Part shown: in pieces, positions 7,921-16,711 of the stretch
Numbering within the stretch: the first letter of the stretch is position 1
Layout of the letters: each line of letters starts with the position of its first letter
From: Cuniculiplasma divulgatum
Lineage (GTDB): Archaea; Thermoplasmatota; Thermoplasmata; Thermoplasmatales; Thermoplasmataceae
Direction: 5' to 3'
DNA length: 64,000 nucleotides
NCBI GenBank assembly: GCA_031200235.1
Contig: CP133595.1
Span: 1,636,877-1,700,876 of the forward strand
The notes under the pieces: generated by a model
Told to the model about the DNA's origin: nothing
Databases searched by the model: none
The model's input: only the letters and a program-made list of their open reading frames with translations
Translations under genes and position numbers: made by a program

Positions 7921-9279
7921 TTGTCCGTTATTTTTCTTCAGGAAGGTGCCCAATTCGCGTACCAGTATCTTCTTAACAACATCTGGGTCATATTTTCAGC
8001 GCTTCTCATATTCTTGATGACCATAGCAGTGGGTTTTCTGGAAGTGGGTGAGATTGGTCTCGGTTTCTCACGAAGCCTGATGAAGACACTTTCAATAACC
8101 GCTGTGTCACTGGTTGTGATGGCATTCTTTGGTTTCAACATCGCGTTTGCCCCCACCATAAGCGGGGTAATAGGCGATCCCTTCTACATGCCGGGGCTGT
8201 TTCTTGGCGGTTTTTCATCCAGCGCAGCCGGGTTGCTTACGGGGCAGTGGTGGTCCATGTCTGCCTCATATTCAGGAACCGGGCTGATGACTGGCTCATA
8301 TTTCCTGTTCGAGGCCGCATCAGCTGCCGTTACATTCGCTCTTGTATCTGTAATATTTCTTAACAAAGTAAAATTCTCAGTTCAGGTTGCATTTTCAGTT
8401 GTATATTTCCTGTTCATATGGACCATACCTGCGTCATGGATCTGGAATCCAACAGGGTGGCTCTACACACTTGGAATGCGTGACTTTGCAGGCGGTATTG
8501 TGGTGCATGGTGCAGCAGGCATAGCCGGTCTCGCAATAGTGCTGCAGATCTGGCGTGAAGAGAGATCTTCAGGCCAGAAATCATCCACTCAGGTTCCATT
8601 CAATGTGAATGAAACCTGGCTCACCCTTGCCATTCTCCTGTTGTGGATTGGGTGGTTTGGCTTCAATGCAGGAAGTGTTTTTGCTTTCAACTCTGACGCA
8701 CTTGTTGTTGTTCTCACAACATTCCTGTCCGGTTCCATGTCATTTGTCAGCATGATGGTCGTGGCATACCTGTATACACATGAGATGCCTGGTCTGATGG
8801 ATGGCGTTAACGGTGTCCTGATGGGTCTTATTGTCATAACCCCCCTTGCCGGCTTTGTAAGTCCTGAAAGCGCAATAATACTGGGACTGGTAGCTGCGTC
8901 AATCTACTTCTTCGTTTCAAACCGGCTATCAAAGTCAAGGTGGTTTTCGGACCCAATAGGCCTGTTTCCAGGGCATCTTGTTGGTGGAATATTTAGCATC
9001 ACGATGATCGGTTTCTTTACTGAAAGCTCATTTGCAGCAGCTTCCGGGAATCCAGGCTTACCCAACGGGCTGTTCTTTGGCAGAGGTTTGTCAGCGCTGA
9101 GGCAGCTCGGCATTGAGGAACTTGGGGTGATTTCTGTTGCTGCATTTGTCTTTGTGGTATCTTTAATCACCATGATGGCAATCTCAAAGCTCATGGGCGG
9201 TATTCTGGAGGAAAGCGAAAAGGTTCCAGGCATCACCAAGGATACAACAAGGAAACATGCAACATCCGGTGGCAGGTGA
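7921..9279 (+). CDS. amt: Ammonium transporter, Amt family
   Basis: Amt proteins move ammonium across the membrane as trimers. The 452-residue protein has about eleven hydrophobic segments. The conserved block FAGGIVVHGAAGIAGLA near residue 190 holds the first channel histidine, WIGWFGFNAGS near 240 is a family signature, and GHLVGG near 345 supplies the second histidine. The frame starts at TTG 7921; the ATG at 7910 is out of frame. A purine-rich GGTGGAAGA directly precedes the TTG. No GlnK/PII gene is adjacent, which is unusual because amt and glnK are often paired. Confidence 0.9.
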   Translation: MSVIFLQEGAQFAYQYLLNNIWVIFSALLIFLMTIAVGFLEVGEIGLGFSRSLMKTLSITAVSLVVMAFFGFNIAFAPTISGVIGDPFYMPGLFLGGFSSSAAGLLTGQWWSMSASYSGTGLMTGSYFLFEAASAAVTFALVSVIFLNKVKFSVQVAFSVVYFLFIWTIPASWIWNPTGWLYTLGMRDFAGGIVVHGAAGIAGLAIVLQIWREERSSGQKSSTQVPFNVNETWLTLAILLLWIGWFGFNAGSVFAFNSDALVVVLTTFLSGSMSFVSMMVVAYLYTHEMPGLMDGVNGVLMGLIVITPLAGFVSPESAIILGLVAASIYFFVSNRLSKSRWFSDPIGLFPGHLVGGIFSITMIGFFTESSFAAASGNPGLPNGLFFGRGLSALRQLGIEELGVISVAAFVFVVSLITMMAISKLMGGILEESEKVPGITKDTTRKHATSGGR

Positions 9280-9309
9280 ATCAATCTCGCCTCAGCCGGA
9301 AGATCGACG

Positions 9310-10428
9310 TTAATTACCAGCCAGAAATTTGCTTATAATGGATGAAACATTAACAGTCTGAAAACCAAATACTGAAAATTTGCTCATATTTCTATAACTG
9401 GTCACGAGAACAGTCACCTTGTCATTTATGCTGCTATCACGCACCGCCTGATTTATTGTGGCGGCAATCAGGATGTTGTATCCGTCATCATTTGATGCAA
9501 CAAGTATCCTCTCGCAGTTGTTGAGCCTGAATGAATTTATAAGGCTCTCATCATCTGCATTCTGGTTGATCACAAGAAAGCCCTCATTGCGAAGTTTTTC
9601 AGTCTCCTGTTGCGAACGTTCCACTATGACGCATGTCTTTCCCTGCTTCTGCAGATCAGACACGTATGCATGAACAAATTCCGAATAGCCAAGAACAAGC
9701 GTATAATTCTGAAGGTTTTCAAGCTGATGCCTTTCCATCCTTACCACTACTCCTCCAAGTCTTCTCTGTATTATGGGTGTTATGAGTATTGTCATTGCCC
9801 CAAAGAATATTGCTACTCCAAGTATTGAAAGGGATATTGTAAACATTCGGGAGGTTAGTGTAATGGGGAGTATATCCCCAAATCCAAGGGTAGTGACGGT
9901 TTCTCCCGTGTAATAAAGGGCAGTTCCAATATTTGTGATTGGAGGGCTGAATTCGTTGCCGAACAGAAGAGACCCACCGACACCGTAGGATATTGTGAAG
10001 ATTATTGTTATTATGGCAACAGCAATCTCCGGACGGCCAAGAGTTACTGAAGGCATAGTATAATCCTTCCTCTGCCTGAACATAATGAAGAATATAAGAA
10101 AACTGAGGACAATCCCTACAAGTGTAAGGTGGTAGCGTCTTTCGCTGCTGAGAACGAGAAGAATAAAGGTTAAAATCAATGCTCCAAGAAGCAATCTCCA
10201 TGTCCCACGGGTCTTCTGCAACTGGAGGAAGCTAAGGACGATCAGGAAAAAGCCATCAAAAAGTGTGAAAAAGGAAAAACTTCGTTCGGCTATGATGAAG
10301 TGCAAACCGAATAAGCTTATGTGATAGGTATGGGTTGAACTGGCAAGGACGATGCCCAGCGCAATAGTAAGTAAACCCATGACTGTAAACAATATATTCA
10401 GGTTTACCTTTGGCGCGGCAGAGTTCAT
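9310..10428 (-). CDS. Potassium channel with RCK/TrkA-N domain
   Basis: This is a membrane K+ channel. Several N-terminal hydrophobic segments lead to a pore helix and the selectivity filter TLGFGD near residue 185, then an inner helix and a cytosolic Rossmann-like RCK domain (YTLVLGYSEFVHAYV onward) that gates the pore by ligand. The frame is open to 10584, but the Met at 10428 is preferred: a TATA-like CTTATTTATA lies about 27-36 bases before it. The chosen protein has 372 residues. The RCK glycine motif is G-Y-S-E, weaker than the usual GxGxxG, so NAD may not be the ligand. Confidence 0.88.
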   Translation of the reverse strand: MNSAAPKVNLNILFTVMGLLTIALGIVLASSTHTYHISLFGLHFIIAERSFSFFTLFDGFFLIVLSFLQLQKTRGTWRLLLGALILTFILLVLSSERRYHLTLVGIVLSFLIFFIMFRQRKDYTMPSVTLGRPEIAVAIITIIFTISYGVGGSLLFGNEFSPPITNIGTALYYTGETVTTLGFGDILPITLTSRMFTISLSILGVAIFFGAMTILITPIIQRRLGGVVVRMERHQLENLQNYTLVLGYSEFVHAYVSDLQKQGKTCVIVERSQQETEKLRNEGFLVINQNADDESLINSFRLNNCERILVASNDDGYNILIAATINQAVRDSSINDKVTVLVTSYRNMSKFSVFGFQTVNVSSIISKFLAGN

Positions 10429-10679
10429 GAGGATCAAATTACTGGCATGAATATAAATAAGTGCACCAGCCTTAGAGGTCACTGCCTTCGCCCAGTTCCA
10501 GGATCTAAAATGGACCTTGCAAACCAATACAATTCCTGACAATTCGATAGCATAAAGATGGAAAAATTTTGAGCCATAGGGCAAAATTTACTAAAGCATT
10601 AGCGAAAAAAGCTCCGATCTTCTAGGTGGATAAAAAGTCAGTATACATTTAGTATGAGGAAAGTTATGAATATTCAAAA

Positions 10680-11432
10680 CTATGAATACGGCGGCTGTTC
10701 TTCTCGCGATTCAGGTCTGCCTTCTATTTCTCTTTTGTTTGCCGTTTCTATTCGTTCCTTTGATACCGCAAAATATTCGGGGTTTACTTCAAAGCCGATA
10801 AAATTCCTGCTTAACTGAACAGCAGATACTCCCGTAGAGCCCACTCCCATAAACGGATCGAAAACAACGGCGCTTTCATGCGAAGCTATTTCTATTATTT
10901 TATTTAGAATTTTCAAGGGTTTTTGAGTGGGATGGGTCGGGTTTTTTACTCTTTCGCGTCCCATGCAAATTGGACTTTCAATGAAATTATGCATTTCACT
11001 TTGCCTTCCAAAGTTCCAGATATGCCCCTTATTCCACATGCACACTATGAGTTCACAGCTGTTCAGAAATCCAGCCCTGTATAGCTTGGGTGGCGGGTTC
11101 GTTTTATGCCACACGACAAATTGAAAAGTGTCAAAAAGTGGGTCGAACGCTTCGTGCCATTTTCCAATAAGATTATAACTGCAAAATGCAAATATATTTC
11201 CAGTTGGCTTAAGGATCCTTCTGAATTCATCAGCCCATTCCAGAGGAATAAAATTTTCTTTGTCCCATTCGGCTAAATCGTTATTAAACTCCTTTCTCCA
11301 GGACATCTTTATGTTGCCGGTTGAATACGGGCTGAGGTTATATGGGGGGTCCGTAAATATGAGGTCCACACTCCTGTCGGGAAGTTGCTTTATCAATTCC
11401 TTGGCGTCTCCCAGTCTCAAATCTATATTCAT
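10680..11432 (-). CDS. Orphan site-specific DNA methyltransferase (N4/N6, beta class)
   Basis: The enzyme transfers a methyl group from S-adenosylmethionine to adenine N6 or cytosine N4 in DNA. The catalytic DPPYNL is at about residues 32-37 and the AdoMet-binding block VFDPFMGVGSTG is at about 194-205, the order of beta-class enzymes. NPTHPTQKPLKIL precedes the latter, as is usual. No specificity domain or restriction endonuclease gene is adjacent, so it is an orphan. The gene is visibly richer in A and T than its neighbours and lies next to a transposon relic and a tRNA gene, which points to acquisition. Target sequence unknown. Confidence 0.9.
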   Translation of the reverse strand: MNIDLRLGDAKELIKQLPDRSVDLIFTDPPYNLSPYSTGNIKMSWRKEFNNDLAEWDKENFIPLEWADEFRRILKPTGNIFAFCSYNLIGKWHEAFDPLFDTFQFVVWHKTNPPPKLYRAGFLNSCELIVCMWNKGHIWNFGRQSEMHNFIESPICMGRERVKNPTHPTQKPLKILNKIIEIASHESAVVFDPFMGVGSTGVSAVQLSRNFIGFEVNPEYFAVSKERIETANKREIEGRPESREEQPPYS

Positions 11433-11778
11433 TTATTAGCCTCAAGACAACCATTGATACGCCTATTAAATTTGTGTTGAAAAGTTCGATTACAATCATG
11501 TCTCAAGGTTCAACGGCAGTATGCTGAATTTTGTGTGGGAGTAACCGGGACCTGATTAATGTTTTAATCGAAGTTGAAAGCAAACACCTATTGCTAGTGC
11601 GAACTGCCCAGATTTCCATATTTTGAGATCAGAATACTGACAAATTCTTCAAATGAAACCATGCATTCTTTCAGTCAGAAATTAGTAGATTTCCAATCTA
11701 CCTACGACACAAATACGTGTGAATAAAACGTATATGGTATTTTCCAAATTTTGATCAGGTTCCCCAGTATGTTAGATC
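11433..11778. other. Intergenic, AT-rich, no gene seen
   Basis: About 350 bases upstream of the methyltransferase hold no frame that looks coding on either strand. The composition is AT-rich with scattered TATA-like stretches, consistent with accessory or decaying DNA beside the TnpB relic. Confidence 0.5.
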
Positions 11779-12051
11779 TTAACCTTTCATTGATACAAAT
11801 TGATAGTATGTTTCAAGCGTGACCTCCTCCCCTATCTTTCGAAAGGGGCTTCCCGCTTCGACGGCTAGCAGCGGAACCTCCACAGGCATGAATTCCCTCC
11901 GGTCCGGGGACACTCTGCTCTCCATGCTCAACCATTGGACCTTATGGCCACAGGCACGCATGGAGCCACATGTTATCCGACCTTCTTCCATTCTGTCTGC
12001 TGGTGAGCATTGTAATGTTTCGAGAAAACATAAAAAAAGTTTCACTTTCAT
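11779..12051 (-). pseudogene. TnpB (IS200/IS605 OrfB) C-terminal relic with right end
   Basis: A minus-strand frame of 90 residues contains PVEVPLLAVEAGSPF, resembling the tail of TnpB proteins in archaeal IS605-type elements. DNA for that tail runs directly into a hairpin region (11819-11858) whose minus strand reads GGGAAGCCCC, then an AAAG stretch, then GGGGAGGAGGTCAC, the usual layout of an IS605 right end. The upstream RuvC-like domain and zinc-finger cysteines are absent or disrupted. I read it as the last fragment of a decayed insertion. The opposite frame at 11819-12094 is a shadow. Confidence 0.5.
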
Positions 12052-12131
12052 TCCCTCCCTTTCGGATGGGGATTTCCCGCTAAATTTTGGATAAATAAAT
12101 ATGATGAGAAAAACAAAATGTAATAGGGAAC

Positions 12132-12205
12132 GGGCCCGGTGGGATTCGAACCCACGATCACCGACTTAGAAGGACGGTGCCTTATCCATACTAGGCCACG
12201 GGCCC
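12132..12205 (-). tRNA. tRNA-Arg (UCU)
   Basis: The 74-base minus-strand sequence has acceptor stem GGGCCCG/CGGGCCC, D stem GCCT/AGGC, anticodon loop CTTCTAA with anticodon UCU, and T arm GTGGG-TTCGAAT-CCCAC. The anticodon stem CCGTC/GTCGG contains one U-U mismatch (30-40). No intron or encoded CCA is seen. It should read AGA and perhaps AGG arginine codons. Confidence 0.95.
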
Positions 12206-12558
12206 GTTCTCCTCAATACAGCGTTGAATTTGAAAGTTTCCATCCCATAACAACTGTTTTCCTGGCGCTCTTGGTTCTTGGAGAGTAAGTAACAACAAAC
12301 AGGTGGCTATGGGAATGATGACAGGCTCGATGTTTTATAAGGAATTCAGCTTTGATAGAGTGCATTTTATTGCTAGATCGCCAGCAAATTTAGTCCAAGC
12401 TATCGCTCTGAGAATCTGGAGAGATAAATAATCCGTCTCCCCGCATGATCTTTCAGGCTTAATGGCTTAGGTTTTATTGGGGAAAGCTGCCCTAAATGAA
12501 GTTTCGTAGGCCAGTCTGAAAATCCTTAATATGATCCTTAGCATAGAAAACTTCAGAT
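12206..12558. other. Intergenic upstream of pcc1
   Basis: No coding frame is convincing in these 350 bases. Near the right end an AT-rich AATCCTTAATATG (about 12520-12532) is placed about 27-30 bases before the pcc1 ATG and is a likely TATA box. Nothing else was identified. Confidence 0.5.
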
Positions 12559-12807
12559 ATGGAAGATCTACATTCCCCATTCCAGATTAGAATAATTCTT
12601 GAAAAAGAGAAATATTCAGACTACATTCAGGCAATCCGGCCTGATCTGGATACACACGTGGGTCGTTCAAGAACATGGCTGGAGGAAGACAGTGAAAGTT
12701 TCTATATTTATATACGGTCTCCTGATACAGTTGCACTGAGGGCGGCTCTTGGATCCATATCAAGGTGGTTCAAGGTAGTTAGGGAAGTTATGGAGGTAGT
12801 AAGTTAA
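12559..12807 (+). CDS. pcc1: KEOPS complex subunit Pcc1
   Basis: Pcc1 is the small dimerising subunit of KEOPS, which makes the t6A modification at tRNA position 37. The 82 residues fit the family length and pattern: an N-terminal beta strand (QIRIILE), a helix (YIQAIRPDL), a strand pair, and the C-terminal block SPDTVALRAALGSISRWFKVV. It opens an operon with prefoldin beta, its stop overlapping the next ATG by one base; this pcc1-prefoldin neighbourhood is common in archaea. Confidence 0.82.
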   Translation: MEDLHSPFQIRIILEKEKYSDYIQAIRPDLDTHVGRSRTWLEEDSESFYIYIRSPDTVALRAALGSISRWFKVVREVMEVVS

Positions 12808-13181
12808 TGGAACCGAATTTAAGTCAATATATCCAGAATCAGCTAAAGCAGGCACAGCAGCTTGAGACCCAGATAGAACAGGTTGCCACACAGAAATACC
12901 AGCTGGATCTAAGGATAAAGGAAATAGACAAAACCCTGAAGGAACTCCAGACCATAGGTGCTGAAACGCCTGTTTACAAGAGTGTTGGAAACATCCTTTA
13001 CAGGGTTGAGGACAAGCAGAAGCTTGTTGATGATCTCTCAGAACAGAAGGAACTCAGCGAGATACGTATCAAGACTCTGGAGAAGCAGCAGAAAACTCTG
13101 GAAGATAAGTACAAGGAGCTTGAGACCCTGATTCAGCAGAGATATCAGGAGGAAACCCAGAAAAGAGGTACTTCACAGTGA
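12807..13181 (+). CDS. pfdB: Prefoldin subunit beta
   Basis: Prefoldin is a jellyfish-shaped chaperone of two alpha and four beta subunits that hands unfolded proteins to the thermosome. The 124-residue protein has the beta-subunit layout: an N-terminal coiled coil rich in Gln/Glu/Lys, a central hairpin TPVYKSVGNILYRVE near residues 53-67, and a second coiled coil to the end. Its stop overlaps the GTG start of mptA by four bases, so three genes form one coupled operon. Confidence 0.92.
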   Translation: MEPNLSQYIQNQLKQAQQLETQIEQVATQKYQLDLRIKEIDKTLKELQTIGAETPVYKSVGNILYRVEDKQKLVDDLSEQKELSEIRIKTLEKQQKTLEDKYKELETLIQQRYQEETQKRGTSQ

Positions 13182-14083
13182 TCGATCTGGTTGATGTTCA
13201 GGCTGAGAAGCCAAAGATTTCCATTCCAATTACAAGCGTCGGACTCAAGGGCATCACATATCCTGTCAGAGTAAGCCGTGACAACAGGGAAATAGATCTT
13301 CTGACAAGGATTGACATTTATGTTGACCTGCCTGCGGACAGGAAAGGGGCTGATTTTTCAAGAAAAATTGAGGCCATAAATGAGATCATTTTGGAGAACG
13401 GAGTGGTGCCAAGCATAGAGGACCTCAGTCTTCGTATTGCTGAGAAGGTGCTCCAGAAACTGCCTTATTCCACACAATGCAGGGTCACTGTATCAGCTGA
13501 TTACATGCGAGAGAAAAAATCAAAAAATGGAAACAGCCGCATCATTGTGCCTTACAAACTGGAAGGTGAATCAGTTCTTCGAAGAAACGGGGAATCCCAC
13601 AAAATGGTTGGTGTGAATGTCACGGGCTTGAATGCATGCCCATGTGCCATGGAAACCACGCGTGCGCTTATTTCACGCGATTTCCCAGGAAATGATCAAA
13701 TCCTGAACAGAATTCCTTCAATAACACACAACCAGAGGAACCATGTCAGATTGATGGTTCAGGCTCCAGCTGGCAGGAGTATAGAGGCAGACGATCTCAT
13801 AGGGATATGCGAGAAAGTCCTGGGAGGATCACTGCACTCACTTCTCAAAAGGATTGATGAGGGCGAACTGGTTTACAACGCACACAAGAATCCAAAGTTC
13901 GTTGAGGACATTGTTCGGGATATTGCCGCAGAGATCCTGCCAAGATACAGTGATTTTCCAGACGGTACCAGGGTCATTGTTTCATCAGAGAGCGAGGAAA
14001 GTATACACCCGCATAACGCTTATGCTGAAATCGACACCACTCTAGGCGAGCTGAGATCAAGCATTTCCAAACTGGATCACTGA
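13178..14083 (+). CDS. mptA: GTP cyclohydrolase MptA (FolE2-like)
   Basis: MptA opens GTP to 7,8-dihydroneopterin 2',3'-cyclic phosphate, the first step of archaeal methanopterin/folate-like pterin synthesis. The 301-residue protein matches the FolE2/COG1469 family, with the metal-binding CPCAMETTR near residue 152 and NQRNHVRLMVQAPAG near 186. The start is GTG at 13178, overlapping the pfdB stop. MptD (dihydroneopterin aldolase) is encoded at 27.4 kb. Its 3' end overlaps the convergent MBL gene by 27 bases. Confidence 0.93.
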   Translation: MIDLVDVQAEKPKISIPITSVGLKGITYPVRVSRDNREIDLLTRIDIYVDLPADRKGADFSRKIEAINEIILENGVVPSIEDLSLRIAEKVLQKLPYSTQCRVTVSADYMREKKSKNGNSRIIVPYKLEGESVLRRNGESHKMVGVNVTGLNACPCAMETTRALISRDFPGNDQILNRIPSITHNQRNHVRLMVQAPAGRSIEADDLIGICEKVLGGSLHSLLKRIDEGELVYNAHKNPKFVEDIVRDIAAEILPRYSDFPDGTRVIVSSESEESIHPHNAYAEIDTTLGELRSSISKLDH

Positions 14084-14674
14084 TCCGTGACCGGGCAGTA
14101 TCCACGATGGCTTCATGCCCAGTATAGTTTCTTTTGATCTAAGGGCTTCGTCATAATCGATTGTAAAGGCTCTATTTACAGTTATTTCTGTTCCTTTCTT
14201 CAGGAGCGCATCCCCCACAAATATCGCTCTATGCTTTTCAACGTAGTATGATGTACTTCCCGGCGTATGCCCGTGTGTAGCAACTGGAGTTATTCCTTCA
14301 ATGCTGAGTTCCGATACAGGATGAACATCGCTGACTGGCTCTGTTCTGGAAATACCAGCAACCATCCTTGAGATCAGAGATTTAGCTGGCTTTACATTTG
14401 CTTTTCCCCTGACCACATCCACCTCCAGATCAGGCACGTAAACCGTCGGTGAGAAGCGGGAATAAATCATCGCCAATCCGCCTATATGGTCTGGATGGTA
14501 GTGGGTAATAAGTACAACATCGGGTTTCATCTTCATATTCTCATAGAATGCTATTATCTTGTGCCCGGATGATTTCATTCCAGCATCAACCAGGATGTTA
14601 AGGTCCCCAATCTTCAGTGAGTAGCAGTGAGCCGTAGTACCCGGAATCTGCTTTATATCCTCCGGCAGGTTCAA
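14057..14674 (-). CDS. MBL-fold metallo-hydrolase
   Basis: A metallo-beta-lactamase-fold enzyme of 205 residues. The metal-binding motif HYHPDHIGG is at about residues 58-66, with further ligands THGHTPG near 133, an Asp in FVGDALL near 152, and a final PGHG near 196. The family is broad (glyoxalase II-like hydrolases). It is the last gene of the riboflavin operon and its ATG overlaps the ribH stop by four bases, so a role linked to flavin precursors is possible but not shown. Confidence 0.88.
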   Translation of the reverse strand: MNLPEDIKQIPGTTAHCYSLKIGDLNILVDAGMKSSGHKIIAFYENMKMKPDVVLITHYHPDHIGGLAMIYSRFSPTVYVPDLEVDVVRGKANVKPAKSLISRMVAGISRTEPVSDVHPVSELSIEGITPVATHGHTPGSTSYYVEKHRAIFVGDALLKKGTEITVNRAFTIDYDEALRSKETILGMKPSWILPGHGSVIQFGNA

Positions 14675-15078
14675 AGTTCAGACAACCTCTTCAGCATTTT
14701 TGCCACACTTTCAACGGCATCCCTTGCCATCTCTATCCTGGCCTGTGCCTGAAGCCTGGTCTGGTTCGGGCCTGAAATCCCAAGTGCAACAGGTTTTGAA
14801 TATTCAACAGAAAGATCTTCTATCTTCCTGGCAGCATTCTGCATTATTATCTGATCATGGTCCGTCTCACCCTTTATGACCGCCCCCAGTGTAACTGCTC
14901 CGTCCACATCCTTCTTCTCCAGGATCTTTTTTACGCCCAGAGGAATGTCAAAGGTTCCGGGCACCTTGAGAACATGCGTTACCTCAAGATTCATGAAGGC
15001 AGCATGCTCCTGCGCTCTCTGCAGCATCATCATGGTTATGTCATAATTATATTCCGATACAACAATTCCTATCTTCAT
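14671..15078 (-). CDS. ribH: 6,7-dimethyl-8-ribityllumazine synthase
   Basis: RibH condenses the pyrimidine intermediate with dihydroxybutanone phosphate to lumazine, the direct precursor of riboflavin. The 135 residues show the family blocks: a VPGTFDIPLGVKKIL segment near residues 44-58, the phosphate-binding GAVIKGETDHD near 76-86 with its catalytic His, and PVALGIS near 113. It sits between ribC (14-base gap) and the MBL gene. Confidence 0.94.
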   Translation of the reverse strand: MKIGIVVSEYNYDITMMMLQRAQEHAAFMNLEVTHVLKVPGTFDIPLGVKKILEKKDVDGAVTLGAVIKGETDHDQIIMQNAARKIEDLSVEYSKPVALGISGPNQTRLQAQARIEMARDAVESVAKMLKRLSEL

Positions 15079-15092
15079 TTCTTACAACTCCA

Positions 15093-15584
15093 TCAGTGTC
15101 TGATTCCTGTGTTTTTTGGCTCTTCTACTGAGCCCACATCTTCGTATCCCTGTCTCAGCCCCTTTCCGGCATTTTCTGTCAGTTTCCCGGGCCTGAATAT
15201 GAGATTATAGGCATTCAGTGCATGTTCCCGTGCTCTTCTTTCGGATAGCCAGGCCAGTTCAGATGGGCTTGAAGCCTCATCTTCATGCACAAATACCTCT
15301 ATGACATGTCTGTTGGTCATCAATTGAACCTGCATGATTCCCATGGAGGCCACCTGTGCTGAGATCTTATCCACCGGTTTGGCTCCTGGCATTCCACAGG
15401 CGATCACTATGTCACACTGCTGTTCCTCAATTAGTTTCTTGGCTGCAACTGGAATGTCCTTTATGCCGGGTACAGTGTACCTGACGGTAACAAAACCTGT
15501 CCCCGTGGAATTGAGCTCATCTATTATGGCCGATCCCATGTCGAATCTTGCAAAGGTTGTGTCTACAACTCCGAATTTTTTCAA
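15093..15584 (-). CDS. ribC: Riboflavin synthase, archaeal type
   Basis: The archaeal enzyme dismutates two lumazine molecules to riboflavin and is related to lumazine synthase, not to bacterial RibE. The 163-residue protein has FGVVDTTFARFDMG at the N-terminus, TVPGIKDIPVAAKKLIEE near 40, CDIVIACGMPG near 58 and a conserved HVIEVFVHEDE near 94-104. It overlaps ribL by four bases and precedes ribH, matching pathway order. Confidence 0.92.
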   Translation of the reverse strand: MKKFGVVDTTFARFDMGSAIIDELNSTGTGFVTVRYTVPGIKDIPVAAKKLIEEQQCDIVIACGMPGAKPVDKISAQVASMGIMQVQLMTNRHVIEVFVHEDEASSPSELAWLSERRAREHALNAYNLIFRPGKLTENAGKGLRQGYEDVGSVEEPKNTGIRH

Positions 15585-16012
15585 ATTCCACCCTCTATAA
15601 CCTCAAGGAGCCTCTTTCTCACGTCTGAACTCCCCCTGTACTTTGAAGCATTGAATCCTGAAATCCTGACAACCTCAGTGTCAAGCCCCATCTCCCGGCA
15701 TCTGGCTTTAATAGTCTCGGGATTAAACTTCTGATCGTAACCCAGCGTTATGATATTTGGTCTAAGCTCCCTGACAGTCTGGAACATATCTCCCTCATGG
15801 CCAAGGACTGCCATGTCAACAGGCTTCAACTGGGCCACTATGGCCATTCTGGATTCTTCGTCAAAAATCGGCTTCTTTCCGTTTTTAATGGCCGTGGAAT
15901 CCCTGGCAACTACAACCACAAGTTCATCTCCGAGCTTTTTAGATTCGGTGAGATAGTGAATATGTCCAAGATGAATTATGTCAAAAACTCCCGTAGCCAT
16001 GACCCTGATCAT
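15581..16012 (-). CDS. ribL: FAD synthase (cytidylyltransferase-like)
   Basis: RibL adenylates FMN to FAD in archaea. The nucleotidyltransferase signature HLGH is at residues 15-18 within ATGVFDIIHLGHIHYL, and a later GYDQKFNPETI corresponds to the family's second conserved block. At 143 residues it has normal length. The frame overlaps ribB by 32 bases; starting at the second Met (16000) would cut that to 20. The operon therefore contains both the pathway to riboflavin and the last step to FAD, while the kinase between them (ribK) is at 35.9 kb. Confidence 0.92.
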   Translation of the reverse strand: MIRVMATGVFDIIHLGHIHYLTESKKLGDELVVVVARDSTAIKNGKKPIFDEESRMAIVAQLKPVDMAVLGHEGDMFQTVRELRPNIITLGYDQKFNPETIKARCREMGLDTEVVRISGFNASKYRGSSDVRKRLLEVIEGGI

Positions 16013-16682
16013 TCGCCCACTGGTCGATGATGTATTTTCCTTCTATAAATGTTAGCGAATGTTCTCCTGCAAATTTCCTGGCTTTGTCATGGGAAAGAGA
16101 ATAGCCATTGTCATCAAGCATCTCAACAATTGTTGCCGAGGGAATGAGGCCAGCACTTTCAACAAGGTATGTACTGAGTTCGGTGTGTCCTCTTCTTCTG
16201 GCGAAGTATCCATCCCTTGCAATCAGGAGTATCACATGCCCCGGAATTCTGAACTGGCTCGAGAAAATATCCCGTGCTGTACCGTTATATGCAGGAAGGG
16301 CCTGCAGATAGGACGCGAATGCCGAAATGGTGAATGCCCTGTCTCTGTCAGGGACGCCAGTGAATGTGTTCCTGTGATTTATTGTCACGGAAAATGAGCT
16401 GTTGGTATCATATCTCAGATCTGAAGTGTCAAGTACCTTCTGCCCAAGTCCAAGATGCTCCCTGTAAAAATCCTCGATGAAAGGCAGGCCTATCTTGGCT
16501 GCATCAGTCTCCTTCATGGTGGTGCAGATGAGGCCGCCACCATTTTTCCTCATGAATTTCATTGCTTCAATATTGACGAATTGTGATGGAAAAACTATAT
16601 CTGTTTCGCCCTCCCTATCCTGGGAATCAAAGATCAGGATGGGTTTACCTGACTTCAGGCTCTGAATGGCTTCTGATATCAT
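15981..16682 (-). CDS. ribB: 3,4-dihydroxy-2-butanone 4-phosphate synthase
   Basis: RibB turns ribulose 5-phosphate into the four-carbon unit of riboflavin plus formate. The 233-residue protein carries the Mg-binding acidic loop DREGETDIVFPSQFV near residues 22-36, GGGLICTTM near 49, and the C-terminal RRGHTELSTYLVESAGL near 166-182. It is the first gene of ribB-ribL-ribC-ribH-MBL. The ATG lies about 20 bases after a TATA box, so the operon mRNA is probably leaderless. Confidence 0.95.
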   Translation of the reverse strand: MISEAIQSLKSGKPILIFDSQDREGETDIVFPSQFVNIEAMKFMRKNGGGLICTTMKETDAAKIGLPFIEDFYREHLGLGQKVLDTSDLRYDTNSSFSVTINHRNTFTGVPDRDRAFTISAFASYLQALPAYNGTARDIFSSQFRIPGHVILLIARDGYFARRRGHTELSTYLVESAGLIPSATIVEMLDDNGYSLSHDKARKFAGEHSLTFIEGKYIIDQWANDQGHGYGSF

Positions 16683-16700
16683 AAAATTGAATTGCAGGGC

Positions 16701-16710
16701 TATTTATAAA
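16701..16710 (-). promoter_or_regulatory. TATA box of the riboflavin operon
   Basis: On the minus strand the sequence reads TTTATAAATA, about 20-25 bases before the ribB ATG, the right place for a leaderless start. The divergent acetyltransferase gene begins on the other side, so this 29-base spacer may serve both directions. It is the natural place for the regulator RbkR to act. Confidence 0.6.
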
Positions 16711-16711
16711 A

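Noticed and set aside
9719-10201. 160-codon minus-strand frame
   Set aside because: It lies in another frame inside the K+ channel gene and has unusual His/Asn/Trp-rich composition.
11819-12094. 91-codon plus-strand frame
   Set aside because: Complementary shadow of the TnpB tail relic; no independent motif.
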